DNA of 60,537 bases from DAOPZJ01 sp964587625 (GTDB lineage: Bacteria; Bacillota; Clostridia; Oscillospirales; JAKOTC01): positions 1-60,537 of the forward strand of contig CAZPLU010000013.1 in NCBI GenBank assembly GCA_964587625.1, given 5' to 3'. The notes under the pieces are model-generated. The model was not told where the DNA came from. It saw only the letters and a list, made by a program, of their open reading frames with translations, and did not search any database. This document shows positions 32,488 through 41,338 of this stretch, in pieces (position 1 is the first letter of the stretch; each line of letters begins with the position of its first letter). A program made the position numbers and the translations under genes.

Positions 32488-35400
32488 TTAAAACATCCTC
32501 CTGTATCGATCCGCGGGGGAGGTTGTCTGCCGATTATAAGGGGTCATGGTGAATGAAAATTCCGTGCTCTTTGTGAGAAAAAGCTTGAATTTATCGGGCG
32601 TTTCAGGTCCGATGCTGTCGGTGCCGATCCCGCACTGCGCGAAATCGATATTGACCGTGGTGAAATTGTTGCGCTTGAGTTCGTGGGCGTGCGCCGTGTG
32701 CTCAATCTGTCCGTCGGTGTAATGGTATGCGCTTGCGTTCATCGTCGGCTTGCCCGCAAACAAAACGCCGACGCCGCGCTGCGTGTAAACGCCGAACCAG
32801 CGGCAGTCGAGCTTGTTTCCCTGCGCCTGCGGCTTGATATAGGGAAAAAATTGCTCCTCGACCGTGCCGCTATATTCGCCGATATACGCCGATTCCCGTT
32901 TGTCGATATAGCTGTTGTGTTCGCCCCTGCCATACCAGCTCAGATGGTCAAACTGTTCTTCCAGCACCAGTTGGAACCCGATTTTCGGAACATGCGGCAG
33001 TTCGCATAACGGGCTGAACGTCGAGTCCGCGTCGACCGTGCCGTCGCCATAGACGGTGTAGTTGACCGCGACCGAAGCCGCCGCGCTGTAACCGCTCGGA
33101 ATCATCAAAAAATCGGTTATAACGCGGCAGACATCGCCTTCTTTTTGATACGAAAAGCGATTCAACACCGGCTGCAGAATATGATAATGCGCGTTTTTCC
33201 ATATACCGGCGTTTCGTGCCAAGTCGGTGGCGGTCAGCGGCCTCCATAGGCAGGGCTTGAGCCCCGATCGGATCAATTCGACACCGTTATATCGGTAGGA
33301 GCTCATGAGACCGGTGATTTTGTCAAAGGTCAGGGAAAATTCGCCGCCCTTGATCTCCAGCGCCAGAGGACTGTCGCAAATGTTTACCGATTCAATCGTC
33401 TTCGCCGTTTTGATCAGTTGCGACGACGATTCGGGCAACCGGAACTGGGCGCTCGCGACCGCATGGCCGCGCGGTGCCCAGATCGTCGAGTTTTTGAGCG
33501 TATATTCGATATTCAACCAGTATTCCTCGCCGGCTTTGGGCTTCGGAGCAATATAACCTGCCGTCACGACGGACTCTTTTCCGGGCGCGAGGTCGGGAAG
33601 AGCGCACATGCCTTCGCCGATGACGCCGGAGTTGTTTTTAACGGTGTATCGCATTTCCAAGTATCCAAGAGAAAGAAAATGGTGGAGGTTTTTGACCGCG
33701 ACCTGTCCTTTTATCAGGTCGAACGCGGCGGTTTTCACGGGTTCTAACACTTTTTTATATTCAAACAAATCCGGCTGCACCCGTCTGTCGCCGTTGACAA
33801 AGCCGCCGCAATGGAAAAAGCCGTCGTTGCGGGTATCGCCGAAGTCGCCTCCATAGGCCAAAAAACGCTCCCCCGTTTTGTCGTCGATTTTCGCCAGCCC
33901 GTGGTCGGCCCACTGCCACACGCAGCCGCCGATCAGGCGGGGATATTTGTATATCAAGTCCCAATACTCCGCGAGACAGCCCGAACCGTTGCCGATCGCA
34001 TGGGTATATTCGCACATCAGATACGGGCGCGGATCGTCGGATTTTCCCTGTGTTTCAAGCTCGTCGAACGACGGGTACATAAAACTCATGATATCGACGT
34101 CCATGCCGGGGTTGTATTGCGCGGGCTCGTAATGCACCGGGCGTTTTTGGGGATCGGCGGATTTGATATAACGGATCATGGCTTTTGAGTTTGCGCCGAA
34201 GCCGGATTCGTTCCCGAGCGACCAGATGATCACGCTCGGATGGTTTTTGTCGAGGCCGACCATGCGCCGCGCCCTGTCCACGAAAGCCGCCTCCCATTTG
34301 GGGTTTGAGATGATGTCCAGTTCTTCGGGAACCATGAAAAACCAGTGGCTTTCCTGATCGGCCTCGCAGATGACATACAACCCGTACAAGTCGCACAGGT
34401 CTAAAAATTTCGTGTCGTTTCGGTAATGGGAGGTGCGCACCGTGTTGATATTATGCCGCTTCATCAAAGTGATGTCGCGGATCATATGTTCGACCGGGAT
34501 TGCGAACCCCATGTCGGGATGAATCTCGTGGCGGTTGACGCCCTTGATTTTGACCGACGCGCCGTTGACGAAAAGCTGCCGGTCCCGAATTTCGACCGAT
34601 CGGAAGCCGACTTTTACGGCGCCGCATTCGAGGACGCTGTCGTCGGCGCTGCGGAGCGTATAGGCAAGATCGTATAAATACGGGTCTTCGGCGCTCCATT
34701 TACGGGGTTTCTCGATGTGTTGTTTGAAGTCGAGCACTTCTTTTTCCCCATCGGTTTCAAGCCGATGTGAAAACCGCGCGGCGGAGCCGCCGTCCGCGTC
34801 GGTCAGAGAAAATTCCAGCTCGCCGTTAAAGGCGGCGCCCGTGATGTTTTTGATTTCGGCGCGCACGCATAAGTCGGCATTGGCATAACGGTCTTTTAAA
34901 ACACAACTGACCGAGAGATCGCGCACCCGCGTCTTTTGGTACGCAACGAGGTATACGTCGCGGATGATGCCGCTCATGCGCCATTTATCCTGATCCTCCA
35001 TGTAGGTGGACCATGCGGTTTTGAGCACGCATACCGTGATAAAATTTTCTCCGGTGCGGATCAGACCGGTGATATCGAATTCGCTGTGGCAGTGCGCGCC
35101 CTGCGAAAACCCGGCCTTTTTTCCGTTGATATACACATAAAACGCGGTGTCGACCCCTTCAAAGGTGAGGTGGATGCGCTTTCCGTCAAACGAGCCGGGA
35201 AGCTGAAAAACGCGGCTGTACACCCCGGTGGGATTTTGAGCGGGCACATGCGGCGGATGGACGGGGATCGGGGATTCGAAATTCAGATATTGCGGATTGT
35301 CGTAACCGTAGAGTTGCCAGTTTCCGGGCACGTCGATGACATCGCAGTTTCCCCAAGAGTCCGGATCAAGCACGGATTCGGGCACATGCGACGGGCTTTC

Positions 35401-35574
35401 AAACCAACTGAAGCGCCATTTGCCGTTGAGCAGCCGGAAATAGTCGGATTCGGCCCGATGGTAGGTTAACGCCGCGGCGGCGCTTTGATACGGGAAAAAG
35501 GCAGCGTGACCGGCTTCGGCGCCGATGTTGACAACTCCGGGATTTTCATAGACCTCTTTCGATATGCCCAACAC
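32488..35574 (-). CDS. lacZ: Beta-galactosidase, GH2 (LacZ type)
   Basis: The gene starts at GTG 35574, 8 bases behind GGGGGA, giving 1028 residues, the LacZ length. The open frame continues upstream to 35775 but that part contains the promoter. GH2 landmarks: KWRMSGIIRDVYL, IKGVNRHEIHPD, TVRTSHYRND, acid/base Glu456 in WSLGNESGFG, nucleophile Glu522 in LMCEYTHAIGNGSG, and GGCVWQWADHGL. The C-terminal Bgal_small_N domain is present (SLTFDKITGLMSSYRYNG; WYGRGEHNSYIDKRESAYIG). It has no signal peptide: a cytosolic enzyme for lactose or other beta-galactosides. No lactose permease is adjacent. Confidence 0.95.
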   Translation of the reverse strand: MLGISKEVYENPGVVNIGAEAGHAAFFPYQSAAAALTYHRAESDYFRLLNGKWRFSWFESPSHVPESVLDPDSWGNCDVIDVPGNWQLYGYDNPQYLNFESPIPVHPPHVPAQNPTGVYSRVFQLPGSFDGKRIHLTFEGVDTAFYVYINGKKAGFSQGAHCHSEFDITGLIRTGENFITVCVLKTAWSTYMEDQDKWRMSGIIRDVYLVAYQKTRVRDLSVSCVLKDRYANADLCVRAEIKNITGAAFNGELEFSLTDADGGSAARFSHRLETDGEKEVLDFKQHIEKPRKWSAEDPYLYDLAYTLRSADDSVLECGAVKVGFRSVEIRDRQLFVNGASVKIKGVNRHEIHPDMGFAIPVEHMIRDITLMKRHNINTVRTSHYRNDTKFLDLCDLYGLYVICEADQESHWFFMVPEELDIISNPKWEAAFVDRARRMVGLDKNHPSVIIWSLGNESGFGANSKAMIRYIKSADPQKRPVHYEPAQYNPGMDVDIMSFMYPSFDELETQGKSDDPRPYLMCEYTHAIGNGSGCLAEYWDLIYKYPRLIGGCVWQWADHGLAKIDDKTGERFLAYGGDFGDTRNDGFFHCGGFVNGDRRVQPDLFEYKKVLEPVKTAAFDLIKGQVAVKNLHHFLSLGYLEMRYTVKNNSGVIGEGMCALPDLAPGKESVVTAGYIAPKPKAGEEYWLNIEYTLKNSTIWAPRGHAVASAQFRLPESSSQLIKTAKTIESVNICDSPLALEIKGGEFSLTFDKITGLMSSYRYNGVELIRSGLKPCLWRPLTATDLARNAGIWKNAHYHILQPVLNRFSYQKEGDVCRVITDFLMIPSGYSAAASVAVNYTVYGDGTVDADSTFSPLCELPHVPKIGFQLVLEEQFDHLSWYGRGEHNSYIDKRESAYIGEYSGTVEEQFFPYIKPQAQGNKLDCRWFGVYTQRGVGVLFAGKPTMNASAYHYTDGQIEHTAHAHELKRNNFTTVNIDFAQCGIGTDSIGPETPDKFKLFLTKSTEFSFTMTPYNRQTTSPADRYRRMF

Positions 35575-35623
35575 CGTAAATTCCCCCAACCTGTGAAATA
35601 TCATATACAGATGAACCGTTTTT

Positions 35624-35652
35624 ATTATATATCCATCGGTTGAAAACGTCAA
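35624..35652 (-). promoter_or_regulatory. Promoter of lacZ
   Basis: On the minus strand TTGACG (35652-35647), 17 bases, TATAAT (35629-35624). Transcription would begin near 35617, about 43 bases before GTG 35574, which confirms that the upstream open frame is not translated as part of LacZ. Confidence 0.75.
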
Positions 35653-35890
35653 TGCGGTTTCGCTTTTGTTCAAATAGACATATGGACTTCCGGGCATAAA
35701 AATAAAACGGGGCCCATGTGCCGCGAACAGATGTTTTTTTGCGAGATCGTAAATGGATATAGAAATTTTAATCATCTCATGATATACTACTGTTATTCGT
35801 CTGTTACGGTGCGATAAAATTCGGCGGGGGAGCGGGATGCGCTGAATCTTTCACAACCAAGAACGATATATTACATTAAGAGGTGATGAT

Positions 35891-37396
35891 TTGAACGAGT
35901 TAAGTAAAAAATTCAAGGAAGTATTGATGTCGGTATTGCCGATCACATTGATCGTTGCGGTGCTCCATTTTACCATCAGCCCATTGGAATCAAATCTTAT
36001 ATACGCTTTTTTAATCGGCTCTGTCCTGGTGATCATCGGCTTAACAATATTTCTGTTCGGAATCGATCAGGGGCTTGAACCCATCGGACATGGCGTCGGT
36101 ACTTCCATCACGCAATCGAACAGTTATGCAATGGTCATCACGGTCAGTTTGATTTTGGGGTTTTTTATTTCCTTTGCGGAGCCGGATCTGCATATCCTTG
36201 CCAACCAGGTAGACAGCGTGACTTCCGGCCAGTTTGACAACACCCTAATGGTGGTTGCCGTCTCAGTCGGGATCGGCGTGATGATGACAATCGGCATGCT
36301 GCGCATCCTGAAGAATGTACGATTGAAATTTGTATTTACGGGCGCGTATGCCTTGATTTTTATTTTATCGATGTTCTCATCACCCGATTTTTTGGCAATC
36401 GCATTTGACGCCTCCGGCGCCACAACGGGGGCGATTACGGTTCCTTTTATGTTGGCGTTGGCAGCCGGCGTCTCCGCGATGAAAAAAGATAGCAAGATGA
36501 GTGAGGCGGACAGCTTCGGGCTGGTCGGTATTTCTTCGACGGGCGCGATCCTCGGGGTTTTGATCACCGGTCTTTTCCTCGGCAACGGCAAATTGGACGG
36601 CGCTTTGCCGGAGGCGAAAATCGTATCCGACAACCTATTGGAAGTATATATTTCCAAGCTGCTTGACCTCGCGTGGGAGTCCTTGTTGACGCTGCTGCCG
36701 ATTATCATCGCCTACATCGTCTTTCAGGTGTTTTTTTTCAAACATAAAAAGAAAAAAGTCATTGACATTGCCCGGGGTTTGGTGTTAACCTATGCAGGGC
36801 TCGTCTTGTTCCTGTTGGGCGTGAACGGCGGTTTTATGGAAGTGGGCACCCGCTTGGGGGTACAGCTTGCCTCGATGGACTCAAATATTCCGGTTTTATT
36901 CGTCGCCCTGCTGCTCGGGCTCACCACTGTCCTGGCTGAGCCGGCCGTTCATGTGTTGACCCATCAGGTGGAAGATGTCACCGGCGGCTCCGTCAAACGC
37001 AAAATGGTGCTCATATTTTTATCTGTAGCGGTCGGCCTGTCCATCTTTATGTCCGCCCTGCGAATTTTGATGCCCGGTATCCGGCTCTGGATGTACTTGC
37101 TGCCCGGTTTCGGCCTTGCCGTGATATTGGCTTTTTTTGTACCCGACTTATTCGTGGGTATGGCGTTTGACGCGGGCGGCGTCGCCTCGGGGCCTATGAC
37201 AGCCACGTTCTCCCTTGCCTTTGTTCAGGGCGTCGCCGCGCAGGTTCCGACAGCCGATGTGGTGGCAGACGGGTTTGGCATGATCGCGATTGTCGCAATG
37301 ATGCCGATTATCGCAATAGAGTTGCTCGGCGCGCTCTATCACGCCAAATCGCAGGCGCATTTAAAAAAGCGGTCACAAGGAGGCAATCATGGATAA
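35891..37396 (+). CDS. DUF1538 duplicated membrane protein, putative transporter
   Basis: The protein starts at TTG 35891 behind AGAGGTGAT and has 501 residues. It consists of two homologous halves, each with about six membrane segments. The halves share AEPDLHILANQVDSVTSG / AEPAVHVLTHQVEDVTGG and AIAFDASGATTGAITVPF / GMAFDAGGVASGPMTATF. This inverted-looking or tandem duplication with re-entrant-like Gly/Ala motifs is typical of ion or small-solute transporters. DUF1538 proteins (UmpAB of Dietzia) have been linked to sodium tolerance. The substrate here is unknown. The gene overlaps a PII-like gene by 8 bases, which suggests a regulated transporter. Confidence 0.85.
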   Translation: MNELSKKFKEVLMSVLPITLIVAVLHFTISPLESNLIYAFLIGSVLVIIGLTIFLFGIDQGLEPIGHGVGTSITQSNSYAMVITVSLILGFFISFAEPDLHILANQVDSVTSGQFDNTLMVVAVSVGIGVMMTIGMLRILKNVRLKFVFTGAYALIFILSMFSSPDFLAIAFDASGATTGAITVPFMLALAAGVSAMKKDSKMSEADSFGLVGISSTGAILGVLITGLFLGNGKLDGALPEAKIVSDNLLEVYISKLLDLAWESLLTLLPIIIAYIVFQVFFFKHKKKKVIDIARGLVLTYAGLVLFLLGVNGGFMEVGTRLGVQLASMDSNIPVLFVALLLGLTTVLAEPAVHVLTHQVEDVTGGSVKRKMVLIFLSVAVGLSIFMSALRILMPGIRLWMYLLPGFGLAVILAFFVPDLFVGMAFDAGGVASGPMTATFSLAFVQGVAAQVPTADVVADGFGMIAIVAMMPIIAIELLGALYHAKSQAHLKKRSQGGNHG

Positions 37397-38090
37397 CAAA
37401 TTGAATGAAACGGCCGTCGGACATCATTTTTTGATCATGACACTCATATTGAGTGAAAATCAATGCCAAAAATGCGGCCGTATCGCCAAAGACAAAGACC
37501 TCCGCGGCGGGATCATCGTGCCCGGAAAAGGCACGGTGGAAAGCGCGACCTTGAACCTGCTGGGGATCAAGAGCCAGACGAAAGAAATTGTAAATATCAT
37601 CATTCAAAAAGAAAAGGCAAAAGACCTGCTGGACTTTTTTTGCAAAGAGCTCCAGCTTAATGAGCCGGGGCATGGCATCGTCTATACGACGCCTGTGACA
37701 ATCGGCAGCCAGATCATCAACAATCCACAGGGCGCATGGAACACAGCGCAAGGTATGGAGGGAAACAGTATGTATAAAAAACTGACGGTTGTTGTCAATC
37801 GCGGTATGGCCGAAGACGTGATGGATATTGCGCGCAAATCCGGCGTCAGAGGCGGCACCATCATGCACGGTCGGGGTACCGGTTCGGAGTTCACTGCAAA
37901 AATTTTCGGCATGGAAATCGAACCGGAAAGGGAATTGGTGATCATTTTGATGCCAAGCGACCTGGTCGAAAAAGTCGTGGATAATTTATACCGGGAGCTT
38001 CAATTGGAAGAGCCCGGAAACGGGATTTTATTTGTGGAACCGGTTGCGGAAGTCCGCGGTCTCTTCGATCCGAGCCGCAACGGGAATTAA
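37389..38090 (+). CDS. Tandem PII-like signal protein
   Basis: A 233-residue protein made of two PII-like (ferredoxin-like) domains, about 12-112 and 127-228. Matching positions include GGIIVPGKGTVESATLNLLGI / GGTIMHGRGTGSEFTAKIFGM and LQLNEPGHGIVYTTPV / LQLEEPGNGILFVEPV. The G-x-G(K/R)GT loop and the EPGxGI strand correspond to the nucleotide-binding parts of PII. The classical T-loop Tyr is not evident. ATG 37389 follows AAGGAGG inside the end of the DUF1538 gene, so the two are translated together. By analogy with GlnK-AmtB it probably gates the DUF1538 protein (inference). Confidence 0.85.
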   Translation: MDNKLNETAVGHHFLIMTLILSENQCQKCGRIAKDKDLRGGIIVPGKGTVESATLNLLGIKSQTKEIVNIIIQKEKAKDLLDFFCKELQLNEPGHGIVYTTPVTIGSQIINNPQGAWNTAQGMEGNSMYKKLTVVVNRGMAEDVMDIARKSGVRGGTIMHGRGTGSEFTAKIFGMEIEPERELVIILMPSDLVEKVVDNLYRELQLEEPGNGILFVEPVAEVRGLFDPSRNGN

Positions 38091-38162
38091 AAGCGGACGT
38101 GACATGACAAAATAAACCGTCGATTCAAAAAGCGCGGGACAGCGGTTCCCGCACAAATCAAC

Positions 38163-38208
38163 AAAAAACGGCATGGTGCGATCGCTTGACCCCCATGCCG
38201 CTTTTTTA
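38163..38208. terminator. Bidirectional terminator between the PII-like gene and the oadB-like gene
   Basis: CGGCATGG (38169-38176) pairs with CCATGCCG (38193-38200). A T-run (CTTTTTTATTT) follows on the plus strand, and an A-run (ACAAAAAA) precedes it, which gives a T-run on the minus strand. It suits both convergent genes. Confidence 0.8.
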
Positions 38209-38223
38209 TTTCGTTTTGGCCGG

Positions 38224-39351
38224 TTATGCCAAAATCGCGATGAAAATACCGGCGATAATCGCGGAACCGATGGTGCTGGAGACAATGGGGCCCATCGCGT
38301 GCATCAACAGATGGCTTTGGGGGTTGTAATACTGCCCCATCTTTTGAGAAACGCGCGCCGCCATGGGCATGGCGGACACGCCCGAGTTTCCGATCAAAGG
38401 ATTGATTTTCCCGCCTGTTATTTTGCATAACAGTTTTGCAATCAATACGCCGCCGACCGTACCGAAGGCGAATGCAAACAATCCCAAAAGAATGATCAAT
38501 ATTGTTTGGAGATTTAAAATCCGTTCCGCGGTCGCCGTTGCGCCGATGGAAATTCCGATCAGCAATGTCAAAATATTCATCAGGTGGTTTATCAATGTGC
38601 GAACATACCGTTCGGTTACACCGCTTTCTCTGATCAGATTCCCCAACATCAGCATGGAGATCAGGGAACCAGCCGCGGGCACAAATACCAATGTGACAAT
38701 CGTGACGGCAAAAGCAAATATGATCTTCTTGCGGACTGAAACCCTCTTGGGGGAAGGCATTTCAATGACCCGTTCTTTTTTTGTGGTCAGCGCCCGCATA
38801 ATCGGCGGCTGGATTAACGGAACCAGCGCCATGTAGGAATATGCCGCGATCGTAATGACGGGCAGCAAGTTTGGCGCAAGAATGCTTGCGGTGTAAATGG
38901 AAGTGGGTCCGTCAGAGCTGCCGATCATGCCGATGGCGGCGGCCTCCTCCAGGGTAAAAGACGCGAGACCCGGTATAAAGCGCGAAATCAGCAGCGCGCC
39001 CCCGGCGGCGGCAAAAATACCGAGCTGACCTCCCAGTCCGATGAGCGCGCTCTTTGGGTTGGCGATCAGGGGACCGAAATCGGTCATGGCGCCAATACAC
39101 AAAAAAATCATGGGCGGATAAATACCCATTTCGATTCCTTGATATAAGTAATAGATCAAACCGCCCTCGTCATAGGTTGAAAGACCTGCCAACGGAATAT
39201 TGGCGATCAACATCCCGAATGCCAGCGGCAGTAGCAACAACGGCTCATATTTTTTCGCAATCGCAAGATAAGAGAGCAGCAGCGCAATTAAAACCATTAC
39301 AATCTGCGGGACGCCCATTTGCATAAAAGTAATGCTGTTGAGTGATATCAA
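38224..39351 (-). CDS. Orphan sodium-pump decarboxylase beta subunit (OadB/GcdB family)
   Basis: A 375-residue membrane protein with about 10 helices, started by TTG 39351 behind AGGAG. Family motifs: FLCIGAMTDFGPLIANPKSALIGLGGQLGIF, AAAIGMIGSSDGPTSIYTA, NPLIGNSGVSAMPMAARVSQKMG and the final HAMGPIVSSTIGSAIIAG. The conserved Asp of the sodium site (GSSDGPT) is present. In complete pumps this subunit carries sodium while biotin-dependent decarboxylation drives it. No alpha, gamma or biotin-carrier gene is next to it. The partner is a phosphoribosyltransferase-like gene 22 bases upstream. It may serve as a stand-alone sodium-linked transporter (inference). Confidence 0.88.
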   Translation of the reverse strand: MISLNSITFMQMGVPQIVMVLIALLLSYLAIAKKYEPLLLLPLAFGMLIANIPLAGLSTYDEGGLIYYLYQGIEMGIYPPMIFLCIGAMTDFGPLIANPKSALIGLGGQLGIFAAAGGALLISRFIPGLASFTLEEAAAIGMIGSSDGPTSIYTASILAPNLLPVITIAAYSYMALVPLIQPPIMRALTTKKERVIEMPSPKRVSVRKKIIFAFAVTIVTLVFVPAAGSLISMLMLGNLIRESGVTERYVRTLINHLMNILTLLIGISIGATATAERILNLQTILIILLGLFAFAFGTVGGVLIAKLLCKITGGKINPLIGNSGVSAMPMAARVSQKMGQYYNPQSHLLMHAMGPIVSSTIGSAIIAGIFIAILA

Positions 39352-39373
39352 TGAAGTGTACTCCTTAATCGTT

Positions 39374-40015
39374 TTATATTCTTATATAGCCGTCATGGGC
39401 AATGATCGCGTCCAGTTTTTGGCCCGCCTTGCACAGGGGGCATTCGCCGGGTCTGTAGAGTTGATAACCGGGTATGTCGTCGGCGGTAAATAAAGAATAA
39501 ATTTCTTGTTCCTGTTTTTCGGGATAGGCGTTAAACAGAGCGGATATCCCGACCGCATTGCCGCCGTAATAACTGAGACAATCCAATGCGCTTGAGAGCG
39601 TCGTCCCGCTTGAAATAGAGGAGACCAAAACGATGATATTTCGTTGATAAATTAAATCTTGCTTGTTGCTTTGAAACATCAAATTCCGGTTGGTGTTCGT
39701 GATCGGCGTGATAATATTGATGTCACTTCCGCTGTTGAGGACGGACGTCCCCTCCTGAAGCAGCTCTTCCGCCATATATGCGCCGATGACTTCGGTCCCC
39801 TCCATGCACACGATCGTGTCCACGAGGGTGGTTGACAAATAGGGCAGCGCCAGCTCGATTGCCACATCTCGGGCAAGCGATGCGTTGGTTTTCAGGTGGT
39901 TTAAATCCAGATAGTGCGAGGCGTGAAAATGACTGGTGGTGAAATGGCCTAAATTCATGTTTAAGCTGATCACCGGATTCTTTTTCAGCGAAACAGAAAA
40001 CATCTCTTCTCTCAT
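39374..40015 (-). CDS. Phosphoribosyltransferase-like protein
   Basis: From ATG 40015 (site AAGGAGG) the protein has 213 residues. The core TTLVDTIVCMEGTEVIGAYMAEEL and IIVLVSSISSGTTLSSALDCLSYYGG looks like a type I PRTase fold. The acidic pair of the usual PRPP loop is replaced by serines (VSSISSGTT), so it may bind a ligand without catalysis. A CPLCKAGQKLDAII end is seen in some orotate-PRTase-like proteins of anaerobes. It leads the two-gene unit with the OadB-like gene. A regulator or salvage enzyme are both possible. Confidence 0.65.
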   Translation of the reverse strand: MREEMFSVSLKKNPVISLNMNLGHFTTSHFHASHYLDLNHLKTNASLARDVAIELALPYLSTTLVDTIVCMEGTEVIGAYMAEELLQEGTSVLNSGSDINIITPITNTNRNLMFQSNKQDLIYQRNIIVLVSSISSGTTLSSALDCLSYYGGNAVGISALFNAYPEKQEQEIYSLFTADDIPGYQLYRPGECPLCKAGQKLDAIIAHDGYIRI

Positions 40016-40103
40016 TCCGATTCCTCCTTCTCGTGTTAAGTTGTTTTTACGGTGGTATAACAAGATATTTCACCACATATAAAAAATGACTTTTCTAATG
40101 GAT

Positions 40104-40132
40104 AATATAGCTTATTTTCGAAAATAAGTCAA
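40104..40132 (-). promoter_or_regulatory. Promoter with perfect palindromic operator upstream of the PRTase-oadB unit
   Basis: On the minus strand TTGACT (40132-40127), 17 bases, TATATT (40109-40104). The spacer is occupied by a perfect 18-bp palindrome, CTTATTTTCGAAAATAAG (40111-40128). A dimeric repressor bound there would block RNA polymerase. The regulator is not identifiable here. Confidence 0.75.
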
Positions 40133-40152
40133 TATGTGAAAAAGAACAGGCG

Positions 40153-41337
40153 TCAGCGTCCGACGCCGCTCTTTGTTTGGATCAACCGGCAAATATTGAC
40201 GACCGTGTCCCGCAGATTTTCAACCGTGGAATGCCTTGCGGTCTCAAACGGCACCGCCCGGTGGTTGATGCTGAACACGGCGGCCACGCCGTGACTTAAC
40301 ACCTCCCCGTAATCCGGCGCGACATCGCCCGCGACCGCGATCACCGGCACGCCCGCTTTTTGCGCATAAAAGCCGATGCCCGAAATGACCTTGCCATATG
40401 CGCTCTGCCCGTCCACCCTGCCCTCGCCCGTAAAAACAATATCCGCGTCTTTGATGATCTCGTCGAACCGGACGGTCTCGAGCAGCAGCTTGATGCCCGA
40501 TTTCAATTCCGCGTCGAAAAAAGCGGAGAAACCCGCGGCAAAACCGCCGGCCGCGCCTCCGCCTTTGAGCGTCAAAATGTCTTTTCCGGTCTTTTTTTGT
40601 ATGAGAGCCGCATAACGGTATAGGTTTTCATCGAGCCGCCTGACCGCCTCGGGGGTCGCGCCTTTTTGCGGCCCGTAGACAACCGATGCGCCTTTTTCGC
40701 CGCACAGGGTGTTCTCGACGTCGCAGGCCACGGTGAAGCGGCAGTTTTTTGTCGCCTCGTTGATTCCGCTCGCGTCGATGTCGGCCAGTTCGTCAAGGCC
40801 GCCGCCGGTCGGGTTGATCGGTGCGCCGTCCGCTTTCAAAAACCGAACCCCGAGCGCCGAGAGCGCTCCGACGCCGCCGTCGTTTGTCGCGCTGCCGCCG
40901 AGCCCTAATATGATCTCTTTACACCCGCGATTGACCGCGTCTGCAATCAATTCGCCCGTGCCGTAAGTCGTGGTTTTTTCGGGGTCAATGACAGGGCCAA
41001 AGACAGGGTCAATGACCCTGTCTTTGGCCCTGTCTTTGACCGTTAAAAGCGGCAAACCCGAGGCGGCGGCCATCTCGACCACCGCCGTCCGGTCGGGCAA
41101 AATCACATATTCGGCTTCGATCTTCTTAAACTCCGGGTTGGTGACCGTCTTTACGACCCATTCGCCGCCAAGCACCGAAAAAAACGCATTTGCGGTACCC
41201 TCGCCGCCGTCGGCAACCGGAACAATTATCACTTCGCTTTGGGGAAAAACCGTTTTGATGCCCTGCGCCGCCGTCTCGCAGGCGGTCATTGCGGTCATGG
41301 TGGATTTGAACGAGTCGAACGCGACGACGAATTTCAT
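40153..41337 (-). CDS. glxK: Glycerate kinase
   Basis: From ATG 41337 the protein has 394 residues. It phosphorylates glycerate with ATP (type I, GlxK/GarK fold). Signatures: VVAFDSFKSTMTAMTACETA, VPVADGGEGTANAF, TTTYGTGELIADAVNRGCKEI, GLGGSATNDGGVGALSALG and FTGEGRVDGQSAYGKV. Between SGLPLL and TTTYGTG it carries 23 residues (TVKDRAKDRVIDPVFGPVID...) where relatives have about ten. The extra part is coded by a 59-bp palindrome at 40983-41041. It is the last gene of the isomerase-LUD-kinase operon. Whether the inserted loop harms activity is unknown. Confidence 0.92.
   Translation of the reverse strand: MKFVVAFDSFKSTMTAMTACETAAQGIKTVFPQSEVIIVPVADGGEGTANAFFSVLGGEWVVKTVTNPEFKKIEAEYVILPDRTAVVEMAAASGLPLLTVKDRAKDRVIDPVFGPVIDPEKTTTYGTGELIADAVNRGCKEIILGLGGSATNDGGVGALSALGVRFLKADGAPINPTGGGLDELADIDASGINEATKNCRFTVACDVENTLCGEKGASVVYGPQKGATPEAVRRLDENLYRYAALIQKKTGKDILTLKGGGAAGGFAAGFSAFFDAELKSGIKLLLETVRFDEIIKDADIVFTGEGRVDGQSAYGKVISGIGFYAQKAGVPVIAVAGDVAPDYGEVLSHGVAAVFSINHRAVPFETARHSTVENLRDTVVNICRLIQTKSGVGR
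40983..41041. repeat. 59-bp palindrome inserted in frame in the glycerate kinase gene
   Basis: Twenty-eight of 29 base pairs match around a central A at 41012. The half-site reads GGTCAATGACAGGGCCAAAG, then ACAGGGTCA. The half is itself built of repeated GACAGGG(C/T)CA units. It is read through in frame as part of GlxK. This resembles protein-coding palindromic elements known from Rickettsia. Confidence 0.8.
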
Positions 41338-41338
41338 T

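Noticed and set aside
35575..35775. N-terminal extension of LacZ by 67 codons
   Set aside because: The extension contains the -35 and -10 boxes of the lacZ promoter, and GTG 35574 has a good ribosome site and gives the standard LacZ N-terminus.
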